This document shows, piece by piece, positions 53,463 through 64,000 of a stretch of 64,000 nucleotides of DNA. Position 1 is the stretch's first letter; each line of letters opens with the position of its first letter. The DNA lies in contig JACBWW010000015.1 in NCBI GenBank assembly GCA_020086605.1, forward strand, positions 16,050,320 to 16,114,319. The letters run 5' to 3'. This stretch comes from Lanius collurio (taxonomy: Eukaryota; Chordata; Aves; Passeriformes; Laniidae). The position numbers were made by a program, and so were the translations under genes. Below the pieces are notes generated by a model. It had not been told where the DNA came from. It did no database searches and saw only the letters and a program-made list of their open reading frames with translations.

Positions 53463-54025
53463 GGTCCTGTTTTTTTTCTGACATAGATTTAATTTTATTC
53501 CTAGTAGCTGGTGACAGTATTGGGTTAGCGTGTGAGAATAATGTTGATAACACACTGATATTTTAGTTTCTCCTCAGTACTGCTTACTCTAAGTCAAGGG
53601 CTTTTGAGTTTCCATTACCCTGCCAATGAGAAGGTGCACAAACAGCTGGGAAGGAGAACGGCCAGGAGAGCTGACCTGAACTGACCAAAGGGATATTTCA
53701 CAGCATAGAACATCATGCTCAGCCTAAGAACTAGAGGGATGTTGGCCCAGAGGCATCAATTACTGTTCAGGGACAGGCTAGGAATCGGTCAGTGGGTGGT
53801 GAGCAACTGCACTGAGCATCACTTGTGTTTCTTGGGCTCCCTCACTCTCTCTTTTTCATCAGAATTATTATTATAATGTTGTACTTTTTTTCCAGTCATT
53901 AAACTCTTATCTTAACCCATGAGTTTTACCTATTTTTTTCCTATTCTCCTCCCTGTGCCATGGAGGAAGCAGGGGAGTGAGTGGCTGTATGGGGCTTAGT
54001 TGCTGGTTGGGGTTTAACCATGACA
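53463..54025 (+). mobile_element. Solo LTR of an avian ERVL-type endogenous retrovirus
   Basis: About 563 bases match a very common bird LTR family along its whole length. Landmarks include 'gagaataatgttgataacac', 'aagtcaagggcttttgagtt', 'accaaagggatatttcacag', 'atcggtcagtgggtggtgag', 'acccatgagttttaccta' and the 3' end 'ggggtttaaccatgaca'. A 5-bp duplication, CCTGG, flanks it exactly (53458-53462 and 54026-54030), as expected for ERVL-class integration. No internal viral genes are present, so it arose by LTR-LTR recombination. The polyadenylation signal ATTAAA (53898-53903) survives. The position where related copies have a TATA box (about 53722-53730) is degraded, and the 5' TG end has mutated to GG. 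Probably promoter-dead. Confidence 0.93.
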
Positions 54026-54415
54026 CCTGGTATTGAAATACACTATATATATTTAATTGTATTGCTCTGCAAATGTAGCAAATATTTAAAACAGAGAAAA
54101 AATTTAGTGTATTTCTACCCACAAAGGAGGAACAATCTATTTGCCATGCTATTATGCAGTGCACTGAAAAATCACATCTAGGCTGCTTCCCATGCTTAGT
54201 TCAAGCCCTCTCCTTAAAACATGAGTTCAGCTTTGTTTCCTGGTATTTCCTACAGTTTCATCTAGATTTTAAAACAAAGGAAGAAACAGGAAACAAAATT
54301 AAATCTTAATGCAACATTCAAGTCAATAATATGCCTAAGGAATTAAGTTGGTCTTTCTTTTGTCTTCTTGCTCTTTCCTTCCATGGGTCCTTTTTCTCTT
54401 CATCTTGCAAAGACA

Positions 54416-54446
54416 GAAAAGGAAAAGGAAATGGAAAAGGAAAAGG
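54416..54446 (+). repeat. (GGAAAA)n hexamer repeat, about five units
   Basis: Five hexamer units, one altered to GGAAAT, form a pure-purine run. Such runs can adopt triplex structure, but nothing here shows a function. Confidence 0.85.
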
Positions 54447-55391
54447 TGCTAAAAGACAGTAATGAATACCATTATTCCTGAAGTCAAAGAAAATTATAAG
54501 AAAAATAAAAGTGACTTTAAAGCACTAAAACTGGCCTCAATAGTTGCTGCAAGTGGTCTCTGTTGTGCCTTTCTATTCCGAAATGTCCTTTCCACCCTTT
54601 CTGGTAAACCCGCCATTGATGACACAAAGCTTCTCTTGTCACAACTTGTTCCTTCCAAAATTGGAAAGCAATTCCACTCTACAATGACACGTGGACAATG
54701 TTTGGCAACCCATCTTTCTGCGCAAAGCAGTATCTATTCTCATGCCCTTCACCCTCTTGCCTCAGTTTGCCCTGGCCATTCATGGAGGCTGCCTGGCAGC
54801 TGTATAAACTGGAGTGTCAAATTCTGCAATGAAGTATTCCAGGAATGGAAAATTGGTGTTAATGTTGACCTACGGATTTGGCTAATTAAAGCAATATATA
54901 TTAGATATTAATATCACTGGCAGTTCTTAGGAAGCTCTCTGGACACTAATTAGATGTTTAGAATTCCACCATATGCAATCAGTGGAAAACATTCATAGCT
55001 CATCAGCAAAGCTTCATGAAAGAAATGAGAAATACTACCAACATTTTCAGCTAAAGTCTTTTCCTGTATTATTCAGACAGAAAAACTGTGTGTTCCATGG
55101 TTCACAATAGGCTTACACTAGCTTAACTCACAAAAGCTAGACCCACCCTTTTCTATTTGAAAAAGCCAATAAAAAATTTAGTATGAACTAATATTCCCAT
55201 TGCACTTTTCCTTGAACTCTTCTGGGTGCTTAATGCTGCAGGTGAGTTTCCACTTTATGTTCACAAGTCTCATGGTAATAGCTTAAAAATCTTTTCGACT
55301 AAAGGCAATGACACATGCAAATATTTACCTCCATTCTGAAAAAGTTGCTTCTCTTACATTAGCCAAGCATGTTGGACTGCGTTTTTGATTT

Positions 55392-55445
55392 TGGGGGGTG
55401 TATGGGGGGGTGTTGTGTTTTGTTTGTTTTTTTTTTTTTGTTATT
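55392..55445 (+). repeat. G-run / GT-rich / T-run low-complexity tract
   Basis: Two runs of six and seven G are followed by TTG/TTTG units and a run of T. Two G-runs alone are too few for a standard intrastrand quadruplex. Confidence 0.75.
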
Positions 55446-58139
55446 GTTGGGATTTTTTCTCCTTTCTTTTTTCTTTTCAGAGCAAAAAGTAAATTGTTCA
55501 GAATACAAATATTTTTATAGGGAGATTTCTGATGTAGGGGTGTAAGGGGAAAAATGAAGGAAAGTGAACCATTGATTTTAATGTGCAAAATATCCCAGTC
55601 ACACCATAGAAAACTACTTATAAAGTGTTTTAAGGGTTTAAGAAAACACAGAATCTACCATAACAAGTGGGAATGGAATAGAGTAAATAATTGCATCTTG
55701 TTACATGAATTGTAACACTAACTTCAGCTGAGTTCTCATACTTACAGTGCGAAAAGGAAACAGCGGTGATTACTATGACACACTCCTATAGGCTGTATAT
55801 AAAACCCAATCCAGAGGACCAAATTCAAATTTTACCAACTATGAAGCTGGGATATTTATTTTATGGGCTGCTACAAAATCTGTTTGGCATTCATGTTCTG
55901 TGTAAATGTCAAGGTAGCTATCAAGCAGAGTGTCCATTTTCACAGAAGCGATGTTTCCATATTCTTTTGGCAAGCACTGTGCAGGCAAAGTGTCACTGCA
56001 GCAGGTCTGAACTAGATGTGTTGTACTGTATTTTGCATATCAGAAGTGAAACTTAATTTGTCTTTACATCAAGGGCCAAATGTTTTAAAGCTTTTAAATT
56101 AAAATTGCATAGAGCTTGCTATGCACAACTCAAAGTGACAACCACTTCTTGCTGTATGCTCTGACTAGTGTTCATGTGGATTACATTTTAATATTAGGCT
56201 GGAAGCTTAATTATAAAGGATTATTAGCAGATCATGAGAGTATTGCAGTGAGATAGGGTCACGCAGAGTAGAATATTAAGAGCTGTCTAATCTTTGACCA
56301 TTTTCTCCGTATCATTCTGGAATCATCATGAAAATAGAGCTACTCACAAAACTGTCCAAGGCATTTTCTTCATCTTCCTTCTTCTCAGAGATCTGTTGTT
56401 GGATCTCCTGAAGCAATCTGATTGTTTTGGTTTTTTGTAGGCTTTTTGGGACAAGGACCATGTGCTTCCTTCATGCTTTTGCATCCTGCTAAACATACCT
56501 CTGGAGACAGATAGATAATAACATGCTTTGTATGTGGAAGTCCTGTGGCAGTAAAGGCACTTTGGAGGATAGGAGATAACACGTGTGAGGGACATTGGAG
56601 TAAAGACAAAATATGTGTGTATAGAAAGTAAATCTGAAAATAGGTCATAATAAAATTGCAGTAGAGTGTAGTCTAGTAAAGGCAGTTAAGCTTTATTTGA
56701 TAGCAGTGATCAGAATACAAGCAACACTATTTTTCTGTAGAGGGATGCAGCGTGGTTTTAAAATAGCACTTATGTTGGCTTTTGTCACATTAACTGTGGG
56801 AACTCTGGTGGAAATACATTTAGGTACTTGAAGACCATAAGTTCAGAGATAAGCTTGGCCGATACCGTGAACAGCTTGCCTGAGAGGTAAATTGCATGCA
56901 GAAACTAAACATGACAGCCAAAGATAAAGCACTTATTATGATTAATACCAGAAGATGTAACAGGCTTTACTTACTGCAGCCCCAGGAAACCTCACTTTTA
57001 CCAGATAATGTTTACAACTCCAATTGCACTCACAGGGCAACCACATGCTTTTTTAGTAGATGGTCTCTTATCTGTGAAACTTCTCACCCATGTGAATTTT
57101 AACTTCTGCATTATTCATGCGAATGTTTTAGGAGATTTACAAGTCTGTAAGATTTTGTACACCTATTAAAAACCTAGTCTGACAGCAAGACAAATTTTTA
57201 AGAATGCTGTAGATGAGGAATGTGACAGTCTTTTTGTGAGCAGTTTATACTATGAAGATTGCTAAATGAACACTAGCTTATGTAGAAGGTGGCATGTAAG
57301 GTTCACTCCCATATGTATATTGTCCTGCAAATATCTGCACAAATGACCACACTGCATTCCTCGTCTCCTATATGACAAATGATAAAGTACTATTTCATTT
57401 AAATGCAGTAAAAAAAAGTAGAAAATATCAGCATAAAATATTTTCAGCGTTATTTTAGCATCTCTTTTAGTTCCCTTAAAGTCGTTATAATTTAGATTTT
57501 TAGTTCAATTTCTGAAATTTATTTTGCTTGAGTAAACAAGAACAAATCCTGGTGGTAAGATATTAATGCCACTTCTTTCAGCTCAGCAGAAAAATCAAAT
57601 TATTCTTCCACTTTAAATTTTTTTCCATAATCTGATGATAATCAGTACTAGAGGACTATGGTTCCAATATAAGCCAGTAGAACACCACAAGGGAGATTTT
57701 CTTCAAAAATAGTTTTAAATGTGGCAGATTAAAAGAGAATTTTTATATTTGTTTTTCTTTTTATACAGAATGAGTAACAGACAATGTATAAAAACACTGG
57801 AAAGGAATTCAAAAGCAAAAGATACCCCATATGGAACATTAGTATTGGAAAGCACTTTCTCTAATATTTGAAGTATTTTGAGTTACTTGGCCTATTCTAC
57901 AACACTAATTCATAGTAGCTGTTAGGAAAAAAATATTTAGTTTCCTGATGGCAATAGATTGGACCAGAATGGTACTCATGATAGTGATAAAATTATTTAA
58001 ATGAAGTTGTGAGAGGAGTATCAAACTTTTTAATATTGATTTTACAAAATTATTTGCCTATCAAATCACAGAGTACCTAAACATAAGCCAAGAAGGAGGT
58101 CTCACCCTCTCCTTACACATACACACACAAACAGAGGCT

Positions 58140-58580
58140 ATACAGTTGAAGGAGGAAGTGGCAGGGAGCACATGCCCTCCTAAAAATGCTCCCAGAGCCA
58201 GGAATCTGCTCTCACTCAGCCAGGAAGACAGACTGACAGTGGTGACGAGACATCAGCAGCTCAAGGAAAGCAGCTCCAGCCCTTTCTGTGTGGCAAATGG
58301 AAGCAGAAAGCAGAATGATAAGAATGTTGCTGTCACCCTGGGACTGCTCTCAATCAACATAACCAGTGCTTGAAAAACCATGAGCAGCTGGAGGACTGGA
58401 GGCTGGAGACGTCACCCCTCCACACCTTTCCCCCTCCAGCCCTGTGACCCCACACTGTCTGCAGGGCATCCTGCAAGTGGAGCTTGCCTGTGACCCGGGT
58501 CAGACAGGGCTGATGTCCCCATGTCACTCCCAGGCCCTTGAGAGTGAGCAGGGGCGATGTTTTAGCAGATTTTAGTATGG
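58140..58580. other. GC-richer patch, unassigned
   Basis: About 440 bases are clearly richer in G and C than both flanks, with many CCC/GGG and CAG/CTG words but few CpGs. The best open frame is 75 codons (58146-58373 plus) without a recognisable domain. It does not resemble CR1 or the LTR at 53.5 kb. It could be an unrecognised repeat, an old gene copy or a regulatory element. Confidence 0.25.
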
Positions 58581-59450
58581 TAAAGCTGCATGTGAGCTGA
58601 AGTCTTTCCTACCAGTCTCCAATGGCCTGCCTGACACACTGAAGAGAGTCTAACAACAGCTGATATTTTTGCTTCTCTGACTAAAATGGGCAATAAAAGG
58701 GAAAGTAGTCTTACCTTGACTTAAAAGAATATTTTAATTTATTGAAGAAAAAGCAGTAAAATTTCTTTGATTCAACAATATCAGGAGAACGATTTCTCTA
58801 TGTTTACTTCTGTTTGGGGCTCTTTTATGTTAAGCTCTTTTTCAGAAAGCTAAAAAACCTTAAACAATTATATAATTCTGAAACCACAAGCATAGTCACA
58901 CACTTATCTCCTTACTAGTCTTTCCCCAAATGAATAGTTCAGAACTTCTCAACAAATGCAACCTGAATTTATTGTGGTTTTCATTACACAGACTCATCTC
59001 CTGTGTGATCCCAAAGTGTTCTCTCTCTTATTTGTTTCATGGTCAGTGAAGTCCTGCAACAAACAGAACTTGATTCAGTTCCAATATTGGTCTCTTATGA
59101 CACTGTGCATGTAAGAGCAATGGAGAAAAATCTCATGCGATAAACTCCAACATTGTAATAGAACCAACAATACACTATCTCCAGAGAATACATGACTTAG
59201 AATAGGATTTTATTTATCAGGTTAGATGACTGATTAGATTTCAAAATCAAACTATTCTATATGGGTTAAATAACTTTGAATTTGCTCAAGTTATATCATT
59301 GCTAATGCCATATCATTGCTTTATGCATATACAGTCCTCAAATTTCTATTTGCAAAAAGAAAGAAGCAATAAATAATAAAATCCCAAGCAATGAGTCAAG
59401 AACTCCATACTTTTTTTTTTTGCTTGAAACCTTTCCAAATTTTTATTTTT

Positions 59451-59469
59451 AACCGGTCTTTGACCGGTT
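59451..59469. repeat. Small perfect palindrome with two CpGs
   Basis: The 8-base arms aaccggtc and gaccggtt surround a TTT spacer. Outside them, caaattt (59435-59441) and aaatttg (59474-59480) also pair, giving a larger interrupted stem. ACCGGT is itself palindromic, so the site holds two copies of the same 6-mer in CpG-poor DNA. Confidence 0.85.
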
Positions 59470-59707
59470 CTAGAAATTTGTGAATATATCTAATAAAATA
59501 GTTTGACTTGCAGTTAGCATTATTACTTTTTTTAAAATAAAAATAATTTTTTTCTCACTCCCATCCTTTAGAAATATATCAATTTAGGAAAACAACCCTG
59601 TGATCCATATGTTTATCCATTAACTTCAAAAACATTTTCAGTGGGGAGGGTTCCTTAGTATGATGCTAAATTTCTGGTCAAACTGGGACATAAGATGCCC
59701 TAGTTAA

Positions 59708-59800
59708 AGATTCAGCAGCACAACAGCTAAGGCATTAGCCTGGTACTTGAGAGCTCAACCTCAAACCTCAGCTCTGTATATCCAACCTAGCGACCTGAGC
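59708..59800 (+). repeat. MIR-like tRNA-derived SINE remnant
   Basis: 'aaggcattagcctggtactt', then 'caacctcaaacctcagctct' and 'cgacctgagcctca' follow the order of the MIR / amniote CORE-SINE head: A-box side, B-box side ('ggttcaaatcccagctct' type), then the conserved 'gacctt...cctca' core. The copy is strongly diverged and no 3' tail is evident. MIR-type relics are known in birds at low number. The match is by eye, and other tRNA-derived SINEs remain possible. Confidence 0.5.
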
Positions 59801-59888
59801 CTCATTCCTTGCTTTCGCTTGAATTCTGTCTCTTGCAGTGGGCAAAATTTGTTGTAATTCAGTCTGAATGCATCAGGATCTTAAAATT

Positions 59889-59932
59889 AAAAAAAAAAAA
59901 AAAATATATATATATAGATATATATATATATA
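59889..59932. repeat. A16 run followed by (TA)n
   Basis: Sixteen A pass directly into about 28 bases of TA repeats with one GA interruption. It may be the aged poly-A tail of a retroposon, but no body was recognised between it and the MIR-like remnant upstream. Confidence 0.9.
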
Positions 59933-61313
59933 AAGTTTATACAAAACATTTCTCCCCAAACAGAAACAACATAGTATATAATTTCCTGGCAATAGCTAAA
60001 CTCCAAGATTTTTTTTCATAATTAAATTAGGCAATGAATCAATGCAGCAGATTTATTTTCCTGTTTGTATTTTTTATTAATTAAATCTGTGCCATCTGCC
60101 TCTGTTTATCTGTTTAACAATCCTTTCATCTAGCACTGTATGTTTATATTTTAAATGCATATTAGTTTTTATGACGGATTTTGTGACTGCAGAATGGTAG
60201 CTGCAGAGGCAGTTGTCCTGAAAGGATAACTGAAAGCTACAAAATACCAGTACAGAAAGCACTGAAACACAGACAAATAAGGCACAAGATCACCCAACAG
60301 AGTAGATAATCAAAATAATGTTTTGTTAACGAGAAGTCATTTAAACACAGCAGCATAACACAAAGATACCTCTTCTACATGAGCAAGGATGTGGGATTAG
60401 TTTCCATATACTACATTAATAATTCAGAATACAAACAGAAGAATTTCAGATCTGTCAATCTAACACGTAAAGCACTCTCTTTATTAAAATAGTCAGCTTT
60501 CCCCCCAAATGGATATTAAATTGTTCTTTATCCTGTAGTAGCTTGCAAGTTCCAAAAAAGCATGTGTATGTATATTTACTCACAGACTTGAGCTCTCATC
60601 ATCTGATATAAATTTAATCTTTATTTCTAGAATTTTTTCTCTTAGAACAAAAACCTCCAAGAATTTCCTCCAGAAATTACATATTGCATCTCTAAACACA
60701 TGGATCATTACGTAGAGTCCTTAAGATGAGACTAATTTGTCATATTGAATTTCAGGTGGTACCATTCTCCCCAAACAACTGAAGTCAAGCAGAGTTTACC
60801 ACAATTAACAGAGACAGCCTTGTAACATTTCAGCATGAAAAATATAAGCATAATGACCTTTAATGCTGATTGGCTGAATAACAAAACATTCTGTTCTGAT
60901 TTATGTCACAGTCATAAATTATGATATTTTTTACACGGTTTTGGACTACAATAAGTGATAGAGTTCAACAGAAGTTATTTATTGCAAACACATTTCTTGA
61001 GAATTTTTGGGTTTGTTATGGTAACAAATTTTTAGTGAATTTTGATATGAGAGACTTAAATAATTTAAATAATTGTTATTTGATGCAACACAATAAAGAA
61101 ACAGTATTGTTATCTGCTAGAAGATACATTTCTGTAGGTACAGGTCATTGATTTAAAGGTCAATGATAAAGAAAAAGCTGAGAGGAACAGGGGAATAATT
61201 TCTCAACCAGTACTGATTGACAGAAAGTATACAAACCCCCATATATTTTCCTCTTTTTATACAACTCAGTGAAATTAGCCTTTTATTAAATTTAATTTGG
61301 AGGAGAGCAAGGC

Positions 61314-61329
61314 TTTTTTTTTTTTTTTT
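61314..61329. repeat. T16 homopolymer
   Basis: Sixteen consecutive T followed by a run of A. No antisense retroposon body recognised next to it. Confidence 0.9.
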
Positions 61330-62735
61330 AAAAATATCTGGAAAGGTAAGAATTGTAAGCACATGTAACAATATGATTACCTATGAGTAACATTAACTAT
61401 CAGTTAGTTTGACCCTTTCTCCAGTAGTCCTCTCGAGGCCACTTACAACTACAAATACCAAGCTACAGGTAATAATAATAGAAAGAGTCACACAGAATAC
61501 GTCTAGAGAGGCATCATCTGTTTTTCTGTAAAACCATTTTGGAGGAAAATTCCACCATGCAAAGGCCAGTGGGCAATGATCTGACTGTGCAGCTCTGACA
61601 TCACTGCACCTTAGCAGTAGAATAATGACCTTGGTACCTAACAAAGCCAAGTCTCCACACTGATTTGGAGAGAGAGGAAGGTTTAAGGACTGTGCTCTGG
61701 CTCCTTATCAAGTTTAAATCTTTACCAGACAAGATTCCAGTGGAAATCCAAATCCACAGGTTCTGAAGGATCAAAATTTCTCCTAAATTACCCTCAGACA
61801 GCTTGAGACAGGTTTCATTTCACTGAACAAGTGCAAGCCATCTTTTCAGCGTGCTGCTTCCATGTGTCCTGAGCTGTGATGTACATATCACAGCCATTCT
61901 CACACCCCTCATGAAAGGGTCCCACAGGTGCAGCTATGGCCCTGCTGTTCAGCAAGTCAGCCAACAAAATGCCTTCCTCCCCTCATCACATGGAAGGTTT
62001 GAATGCATACTTTTCATTAGCTCAATTCAGAAGTCATTCTGAACTGTCTTATTCCAAGTATAAAGAAAAGCCAAACCTTCATACTTCCAACTCTCTGTCA
62101 CTGGCCTACAAATAATCTTAAGCTCCGTTTATGTCTTCCTGGGTAAATGCATATGCAGGGCTTTTTTCTGTCTACCAGATATATTCCTTCTTAAATGTGG
62201 AATCATTCTAATTTAGGGTCTAATCCTGTAAAAACTTGCTGCCCTGACTTTTAGGCCTTGCAAAACTTTTTTATTTATTTTCATCATAAGTACCATAAGC
62301 CTGTCAGAAGCTTTTTTGAAAGACTGCTCTGGCTCAGTAGCCAGAAGTTATTAATGAAACCTGAAAAGGACAGTTCTGAAACTTGCTAAATCTGACAAAA
62401 CATATTAAGATTTCTAATTTTATAAGCTAAGAATCAGTCCCTTCTTCCTCAATTGTACTTAAGAAGCTCCACTAATTCTGGTGGAAGATCTGTGGAAGAA
62501 TATGGGACAGTAATTTTAGATTGCACAACACGCTTTTCTTCTGATAAAATCTTTATTATTCATTGACTTTAGAATGTCTACTAAAATCTGCATTTTTATC
62601 ATAGGCAGGAATAAACTGATACAAAACATATACCTCAAAAACTCTCCAGATTTAGTCCAGAAAAAAATGAATCTATCTTTGAATCAGATATTCTGTGACT
62701 TGAGCAGGAATTAATAACAAAAAGAAGACAAATGT

Positions 62736-62774
62736 ATTAATTAATTGGTTCTCAGCTAGAACCAATTAATTAAT
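62736..62774. repeat. Perfect inverted repeat, 17-bp arms, 5-base loop
   Basis: Arms at 62736-62752 and 62758-62774 are exact reverse complements around the spacer CAGCT. The outer part of each arm is TTAA/TAATTA-type sequence, so each arm holds TAATTA cores. A short CATCT repeat follows at about 62777. No terminal-repeat family recognised. Confidence 0.95.
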
Positions 62775-63007
62775 CACATCTCATCTCATCACATGGGATG
62801 ACTATCTTTATTCAGTATATGATCTTGTGTACACCAGAAAAACAAACATGAAAATACCAATAATCACATCATTTTGATTTACAGATTTCCAGACCTCAGC
62901 TGGTGACAGAGGAACTCCAGGGAACATAGACTGAATGTGGTTCTACTTCCCCTCCTAGAAAAGAAATCTTCTAGCACAGTTTTGAGCTAAGCTGAAGTTT
63001 TTGTTCA

Positions 63008-63055
63008 GCATGGGGAGAATCAGACCTTCATTGACTTCAGTGAGAAATTAGGAAA
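63008..63055 (+). repeat. Fragment of the ancient palindromic-core repeat
   Basis: 'gaatcagaccttcattgact' followed by 'tcagtgagaaat' resembles the same old amniote repeat as the copies near 6.4-6.7 kb. It ends about 40 bases before a CR1 fragment. The match is short and diverged. Confidence 0.4.
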
Positions 63056-63092
63056 CCAAAAAAATCTTATTGTCTGCAATACTGAAGCATAA

Positions 63093-63333
63093 ATTACACG
63101 TGCACTTGGGGGAAGACCTGAGGGTGTTGTCTGACAAGAAGCTCAACCTGCCCCAGCAATGTGGCCCCGTGGCCCAGAAAGCCAGCTGTGTCCTGGGCTG
63201 CATCTGGACCAGTATGGGCAGCAGGGCGATGGCTCCCCCTCTACTCAGCTCTCATGAAGACCCCTCATGGAATGCTGCATCCAGCTGATCTTTAAGGACC
63301 CTTCCAACCCAAGCCATTGTATAATTCTATGAT
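63093..63333 (+). mobile_element. CR1 LINE with internal deletion (sense)
   Basis: The first 190 bases match the last part of the CR1 reverse-transcriptase frame: 'gacaagaagctcaacctgcc', 'caatgtggccccgtggccca', 'aagccagctgtgtcctgggc' and 'gaatgctgcatccagctg'. At about 63288 it jumps directly to the terminal 'cccttccaacccaagccatt' and an ATTCTATG-type tail. The intervening 3' part of ORF2 and most of the untranslated region are missing, so a deletion, or a jump during reverse transcription, removed several hundred bases. The 72-codon open frame across it is partly relic CR1 coding sequence. Confidence 0.92.
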
Positions 63334-64000
63334 ACACCCCCAAATTAGCATATGAACACACAGGCACGCAAATCATTGAACACGGTAGGTGGAGACTGGG
63401 TTCACTAGAGATCAGCTTTCTGTACAAATGCAGAACCCAGCACCTCCAGGACTCCAGAGAACAATCCTGCTTGGCAACCTACAGGTTTAAGAACTGGAAT
63501 TCAGAACTCCCCCACAAGTGCACAGTAGCTGCAACATGTCTGACACGGCACTTGTGCACTGGAAATCGATCGTGGAGCACTGCAGGGCCTCACTGTAGGT
63601 CAATATGGCCTCCTGTCTCAAAGGAGAACTGCTTCCAAGACAAGTAGGTATTTCTAAATTATTTCTAGGATTATTAAAGCATGATCTTCATACCAGATGT
63701 GAGCTCTGCAGTGGCAGCTGAACTCTGCAAGTCTACTGGAGTGCATTAGAAGAGTGGGAAGCTCTATGACCACAGGAGGAATGTGGGGCTTGTCCATTCC
63801 TGCTCAATTTCAAACAGCACTTCTGTGAGTGTTTAGGAGACAGAGACATTTAGCTCTACATTTCTCTCTCTCCTCCCTTCACCCTCCCCCTCATCTTTAT
63901 TATAGTAAAGTGTTTCATGCATTCACCACAGTATTTCCTTTAAGAAAATTCTTCCTTCTGCTTCAGAACCATGCACAACCTGGCACTTGGGGAAAATTTT
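63334..64000. other. Unique sequence, nothing recognised
   Basis: The stretch to the window edge holds a pyrimidine-rich tract (63861-63896) and no recognisable gene or repeat. The window ends without a feature crossing the boundary that I can identify. Confidence 0.5.

Larger units (their letters stand above)
54026..59707. other. Unique sequence with simple repeats, no gene recognised
   Basis: The longest open frame (54462-54911 plus, 149 codons) begins just after a purine repeat and has no motif I know; I treat it as chance. A G-rich then T-rich tract lies at 55392-55445. The GC-richer patch at 58.14-58.58 kb and the small palindrome at 59.45 kb are listed separately. Confidence 0.45.
59933..63007. 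other. Unique sequence, no gene seen
   Basis: No gene or transposon recognised. It contains a T16 run at 61314-61329 and the 17-bp-arm palindrome at 62.74 kb. Open frames stay under 90 codons. Confidence 0.55.

Noticed and set aside
54462..54911. 149-codon open frame on the plus strand
   Set aside because: No recognisable domain, ordinary AT-rich composition, and a length that chance gives in 64 kb read in six frames. It starts right after a purine simple repeat.
59889..59932. Poly-A/TA tract as tail of the MIR-like element
   Set aside because: About 90 bases of unassigned sequence separate them and MIR elements do not end in long poly-A.

Overview
The window is vertebrate nuclear DNA, almost certainly from a bird and most likely a passerine. 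Several truncated CR1 LINE copies carry the bird-type 3' end. One solo LTR closely matches a very common avian ERVL-type family. One short element joins a tRNA-Ile-derived head to a CR1 tail, as in TguSINE1, which is known from passerines. The sequence is AT-rich by eye, poor in CpG and very low in repeats compared with mammalian DNA. There are no operons, bacterial-type genes, CRISPR arrays, rRNAs or intact tRNAs.

I recognise no protein-coding gene. Every open frame is short (longest about 150 codons), matches no family I know, and is of a size that chance gives in 64 kb of AT-rich DNA. The window is best read as a gene desert or the inside of a very long intron. The annotation is therefore mostly mobile-element remnants, simple repeats and a few structural oddities.

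Layout: 1-10.8 kb is unique sequence with two patches of an ancient amniote repeat near 6.4-6.7 kb. An antisense CR1 end lies at 10.8 kb, and a tandem duplication fused to a hairpin at 12.1 kb. A roughly 490-bp sense CR1 lies at 20.2-20.7 kb. A cluster of two CR1 ends and the tRNA-headed SINE lies at 35.1-36.2 kb. A near-perfect hairpin with 33-bp arms lies at 38.7 kb. A GC-richer patch with a 130-codon antisense open frame lies at 51.9-52.3 kb, followed by the solo LTR with a 5-bp target duplication at 53.5-54.0 kb. Another GC-richer patch lies at 58.1-58.6 kb. A MIR-like SINE remnant is at 59.7 kb, a poly-A/TA repeat at 59.9 kb, a perfect 17-bp-arm palindrome at 62.7 kb, and an internally deleted CR1 at 63.1-63.3 kb.

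No new multi-gene system is visible. The items most worth checking are the 38.7-kb hairpin, the tRNA-Ile/CR1 SINE, and the unexplained GC-richer patches at 52.1 and 58.3 kb. Family names rest on recognition by eye, without an alignment or database search.
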